This document shows positions 60,501-64,000 of a DNA stretch of 64,000 nucleotides, piece after piece. The notes below the pieces were generated by a model, which worked only from the letters and a program-made list of their open reading frames with translations, was not told where the DNA came from and did not search any database. The DNA is from Membranipora membranacea (taxonomy: Eukaryota > Bryozoa > Gymnolaemata > Cheilostomatida > Membraniporidae): the NCBI GenBank assembly GCA_914767715.1, contig OU612065.1, positions 30,754,001 to 30,818,000 on the forward strand, written 5' to 3'. How positions within the stretch are numbered: the first letter of the stretch is position 1; each line of letters opens with the position of its first letter. The position numbers and the translations under genes are program-made.

Positions 60501-62625
60501 GAGAACGGAGACCCGCAGAGACAAACGGATTTAAGATTTGAGACAAGCAGGAGTTGCTTCTCCTCATAAGGTAGGTTCAAAGCAAATCTATTTTTTGACC
60601 CGAGCGAAAAAAACCATGATACCCTCCCTTGGTATAATTTTTGAAATTTCAAGTCAGCGTAATTACCATCCAGTTAATCGGAGGATCCCAATATTCTGCA
60701 GTTTGAATAAGGCCAATAAGGGCTTGAAGTGGTCGGAGTTAGATATGAATCCAACAGAGTTTTAATTTTTCAATGCTGCCGTTTGGCATGTTTTTTTTTT
60801 GGCAAAAGTGGACGTCATTAAAGTAGGCGCTGACGGAGAACGGAGACCGGCAGAGACAAACAGACTTCAGATTTGAAACGAGCAGGAGTTGCTCCTCCTT
60901 ATGAGGTAGGTTAAAAGCAAATCGATTTTTTGACCCGAGCGAAAAAAAAACCATGATACCCTCCCTTGGTATAATTTTTGAAATTTCAAGTCAGCGTAAT
61001 TACCAACCAGTTAATCGGAGGATCCCAATATTGTGCAGTTTGAATAAGGTCAATAATGGCTAGAAGTGGTAGGAGTTAGATAAGAATCCAACAGAGTTTT
61101 AATTTTTCAATGCTGCCGTTTGGCATGTTTTTTTTTTGGCAAAAGTGGACGTCGTTAAAGTTGGCGCTGACGGAGAACGGAGACCCGCAGAGATAAACGG
61201 ACTTCAGATTGAGACGAGCAGGAGTTGCTCCTCCTTATGGGGTAGGTTAAAAGCAAATCTATTTTTTGACCCGAGCGAAAAAAACCATGATACCCTCCCT
61301 TGGTATAATTTTTGAAATTTCAAGTCAGCGTAATTACCAACCAGTAAATCGGAGGATCCCAATAATCTGCAGTTTGAATAAGGCCAATAAGGGTTCGAAG
61401 TGGTCGGAGTAAGCTAAGAATCCAACAGAGTTTTAATTTTTCAATGCTGCCGTTTGGGATGTTTTTTTTTGGCAAACGTGAACGTCGTTAAAGTTAGCGC
61501 CGACGGAGAACGGAGACCCGCAGAGACAAACGGATTTCAGATTTGAGACGAGCAGGAGTTGCTCCTCCTTATGAGGTAGGTTAAAAGCAAATCTATTTTT
61601 TGACCCGAGCGAAAAAAAACCATGATACCCTCCCTTGGTATAATTTTTGAAATTTCAAGTCAGCGTAATTACCATCCAGTTAATCGGAGGATCCCAATAT
61701 TCTGCAGTTTGAATAAGGCCAATAAGGGCTTGAAGTGGTCGGAGCTAGATATGAATCCAACAGAGGTGTAATTTTTCAATGCTGCCGTTTGGCATGTTTT
61801 TTTTGGGCAAAAGTGGACGTCATTAAAGTTGGCGCTGACGGAGAACGGAGACCCGCAGAGACAAACGGATTTAAGATTTGAGACAAGCAGGAGTTGCTTC
61901 TCCTTATAAGGTAGGTTAAAAGCGAATCTATTTTTTGACCCTAGCGAAAAAAAACCATGATACCCTCCCTTGGTATAATTTTGGAAATTTCAAGTCAGCG
62001 TAATTACCAACCAGTTAATCGGAGGATCCCAATATTCCGCAGGTTGAATAAGGCCAATAAGGGCTTGAAATGGTCGGAGTTAGATAAAAATCCAACAGAG
62101 TTTTTATTTTTCAATGCTGCCGTTTGGCATGGTTTTTTTTGGGCAAAAGTGGATGTTGTTAAAGTTGGCGCTGACGGAGAATGGAGACCCGCGGAGACAA
62201 ACGGACTTCAGATTTGAGACGAGCAGGAGTTGCTCCTCCTTATGAGGTAGGTTAAAAGGAAATCTATTTTTTGACCCGAGCGAAAAAAAACCATGATACC
62301 CTCCCTTGGTATAACTTTTGAAATTTCAAGTCAGCGTAATTACCAACCAGTTAATCGGAGGATCCCAATATTCTGCAGTTTGAATAAGGTCAATAAGGGC
62401 TTGAAGTGGTAGGAGTCAGATAAGAATCCGACAGAGTTTTAATTTCTCAATGCTGCCGTTTGGCATGTTTTTTTTGGGCAAAAGTGGACGTCGATAAAGT
62501 TGGCGCAGACGGAGAACGGATACCCGCAGAGACAAACGGACTTCAGATTTGAGACGAACAGGAGTTGCTCCTCCTTATGAGGTAGGTTAAAAGCAAATCT
62601 ATTTTTTGACCCGAGCGAAAAAAAA
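57593..62625. repeat. Most diverged monomers of the window
   Basis: Fifteen monomers. Adjacent 57593 and 57928 share CCAATGAGGG, GCTTGAAATG and TTAATTTTTTGG, a small neighbour duplication. Elsewhere substitutions are scattered: CAAGATACCC at 60280, GTCGACGTTATT at about 58640, CTTAAGACG at about 58859, GTTTGTTTATGG at about 59452. Homopolymer tracts are often changed. No higher-order unit is apparent. Confidence 0.8.
59271..59608. repeat. Monomer with a 4-bp CCCT insertion
   Basis: The usual ATACCCTCCCTTGG reads ATACCCTCCCTCCCTTGG at about 59277-59294. It is a simple slippage-type duplication of four bases and the only such change I saw at this position. It also lengthens the spacer of the ATACC/GGTAT inverted repeat from 7 to 11 bases. 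Confidence 0.9.
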
Positions 62626-62835
62626 CCATGATACCCTCCCTTGGTATAATTTTTGAAATTTCAAGTCAGCGTAATTACCAACCAGTTAATCGGAGGATCC
62701 CAATATTCTGCAGTTTGAATAAGGCCGATAAGGGCTTGAAGTGGTCGGAGTAAGATAAGAATCCAAAAGAGTTTTAATTTTTCAATGCTGCCGTTTGGCA
62801 TGTTTGTTTTGGGCAAAAGTGGACGTCGTTAAAAC
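62626..62835. repeat. Truncated monomer with a 125-bp internal deletion
   Basis: This monomer is 210 bp. Sequence runs normally to GGACGTCGTTAAA (about 62821-62833) and then passes straight to CCCATGATACC of the next monomer. The G+C-rich right end, including the GGAGTTGCTCC dyads, is missing. A run of A residues is present at both ends of the deletion (GTTAAA and the A8 tract), which suggests short-homology-mediated loss. It is the only large indel found in the window. Confidence 0.95.
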
Positions 62836-64000
62836 CCATGATACCCTCCCTGTGTATAATTTTTGAAATTTCAAGTCAGCGTAATTACCAACCAGTTAAT
62901 TGGAGGATCCCAATATTCTGCAGTTTGAATAAGGCCAATAAGGGCTTGAAGTGGTCGCAGTTAGATAAGAATCCAACAGAGTTTTAACTTTTCAATGCTG
63001 CCGTTTGGCATGTTTTTTTTTGGCAAAAGTGGATGTTTTTAAAGTTGGCGCTGACGGAGAACGGAGACCCGCAGAGACAAACGGACTTCAGATTTGAGAC
63101 GAGCAGGAGCTGCTCCTCCTCATGAGGTAGGTTAAAAGCAAATCTATTTTTTGACCCGAGCGAAAAAAAACCATGATACCCTGCCTTGGTATAATTTTCG
63201 AAATTTCAAGTCAGCGTAATTACCAACCAGTTAATCGGAGGATCCCAATATTCTGCAGTTTGAATAAGGCCAATAAGGGCTTGTAGTAATTGGAGTTAGA
63301 TAAGAATCAAACAGAGTTTTAATTTTTGAATGCTGCCGTTTGGCATGTTTCTTTTGGCAAAGGTGGACGCCGTTAAAGTCGGCGCTGACGGAGAACGGAG
63401 ACTCGCAGAGACAAACGGACTTCAGATTAAAGACGAGCAGGAGTTGCTCCTCCTTATGAGGTAGGTTACAAGCAAATCTATTTTTTGACCCGAGCGAAAA
63501 AAAAACCATGATACCCTCCCTTGGTATAATTTTTGAATTTTCAAGTCAGCGTAATTACCAACCAGTTAATCGGAAGATCCCAATATTCTGCAGTTTGAAT
63601 AAGGCCAATAAGGGCTTGAAATGGTCGCAGTTAGATAAGAATCGAACAGAGTTTTAATTTTTCAATGCTGCCGTTTGGCATGTTTTTTTTTGGGCAAAAG
63701 TGGACGTCGTTAAAGTTGGAGCTGACGGAGAACGGAGACCCGCAGAGACAAACGGACTTCAGATTTGAGACGAGCAGGAGTTGCTCCTCCTTATGAGGTA
63801 GGTTAAAAGCAAATCTATTTTTTGACACGAGCTAAAAAAAACCATGATACCCTGCCTTGGTATAATTTTCGAAATTTCAAGTCAGCGTAATTACCAACCA
63901 GTTAATCGGAGGATCCCAATATTCTTCAGTTTGAAGAAGGCCAATTAGGGCTTGTAGTGGTCGGAGTTAGATAAGAATCAAACAGAGTTTTAATTTTTGA
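62836..64000. repeat. Right-end monomers
   Basis: Starts 62836, 63171, 63506 and a partial monomer from 63842. The monomers at 63171 and 63842 share CCCTGCCTTGG, TTTTCGAAATTTC, GGCTTGTAGT and AATCAAACAG, two monomers apart, so a two-monomer repeat may continue beyond the window. The array does not end here. Confidence 0.85.

Larger units (their letters stand above)
1..64000. repeat. 335-bp tandem satellite array filling the window
   Basis: The motif CCATGATACCCTCCC recurs about every 334-337 bp from 311 to 63842, giving 191 monomer starts, all in the same orientation, with partial monomers at both window ends. Nearly every monomer keeps the same order of landmarks: GGTATAAT, a TTGAAATTTCAA palindrome, GGATCC, CTGCAG, a T8-T9 tract, GACGTC, the GGAGTTGCTCC dyad and an A8 tract. 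Most length differences are one base in the T or A tract. No unique DNA, transposon, RNA gene or inverted monomer was seen, so every stretch without a gene holds satellite. A 335 bp unit is close to two nucleosome repeats, as in many centromeric and heterochromatic satellites; that role is inferred. The family is not one I recognise. Confidence 0.98.

Noticed and set aside
1-64000. CRISPR array
   Set aside because: Spacing is regular, but there are no unique spacers: the full 335 bp is repeated, and no cas genes are present.
1-64000. Tandem 5S rRNA, U snRNA or tRNA-derived repeat
   Set aside because: I found no credible A box and B box pair and no recognisable RNA gene core. The T8-T9 tract resembles a polymerase III stop but has no gene body in front of it.
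1-64000. Ribosomal intergenic spacer sub-repeats
   Set aside because: No rRNA coding sequence or spacer promoter is visible in 64 kb, and the array is far longer than usual spacer sub-repeats. It cannot be fully excluded without flanking DNA.

Overview
The whole 64 kb window is one uninterrupted head-to-tail satellite DNA array. I see no gene, no RNA gene, no transposon and no unique sequence in it. The repeat unit is about 335 bp. I located 191 monomer starts by eye (first at 311, last at 63842), with partial monomers at both ends, and all are in the same orientation. A consensus I compiled by hand is about 42% G+C and has 14 CpG in 335 bp, close to the number expected from base composition. 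Long monomers, multi-level higher-order repeats and lack of coding capacity indicate a eukaryotic nuclear genome, in pericentromeric, centromeric or other heterochromatic satellite DNA. I do not recognise the monomer and cannot name the species. The near-neutral CpG content argues weakly against a lineage with heavy germline CpG methylation.

Layout. 1-1649: ordinary monomers. 1650-7003: an 8-monomer higher-order unit (2677 bp) present twice in tandem, with no difference found by eye. 7004-12697: a mosaic of the same monomer types, including a four-monomer run repeated 12 monomers later. 12698-45190: the most complex part. A 5.5 kb block occurs three times (12698, 20070, 33133). A unit of 39 monomers (13.06 kb, 18728-31791) is followed directly by a nearly identical unit of 40 monomers (13.40 kb, 31792-45190). 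The one-monomer difference lies in a nested repeat, three monomers long in the first unit and four in the second. 45191-52563: another monomer family with overlapping 11-, 10- and 2-monomer periodicities. 52564-64000: more diverged monomers with little long-range repetition, the only large indel in the window (a 125 bp deletion at about 62.83 kb) and a 4 bp insertion at about 59.28 kb.

The array therefore shows nested levels: 335 bp monomer, 2-4-mer, 8-14-mer, 22/26-mer and 39/40-mer. Several junctions fall inside monomers and leave in-register chimeric monomers, as expected from repeated unequal crossover or amplification. Each monomer also carries short dyads, a T tract and an A tract, and two restriction-type palindromes. 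Open reading frames up to 108 codons exist on both strands but are by-products of the repeat: 335 is not a multiple of three, so no frame passes through successive monomers. All comparisons were made by eye; counts of differences are minimum counts.
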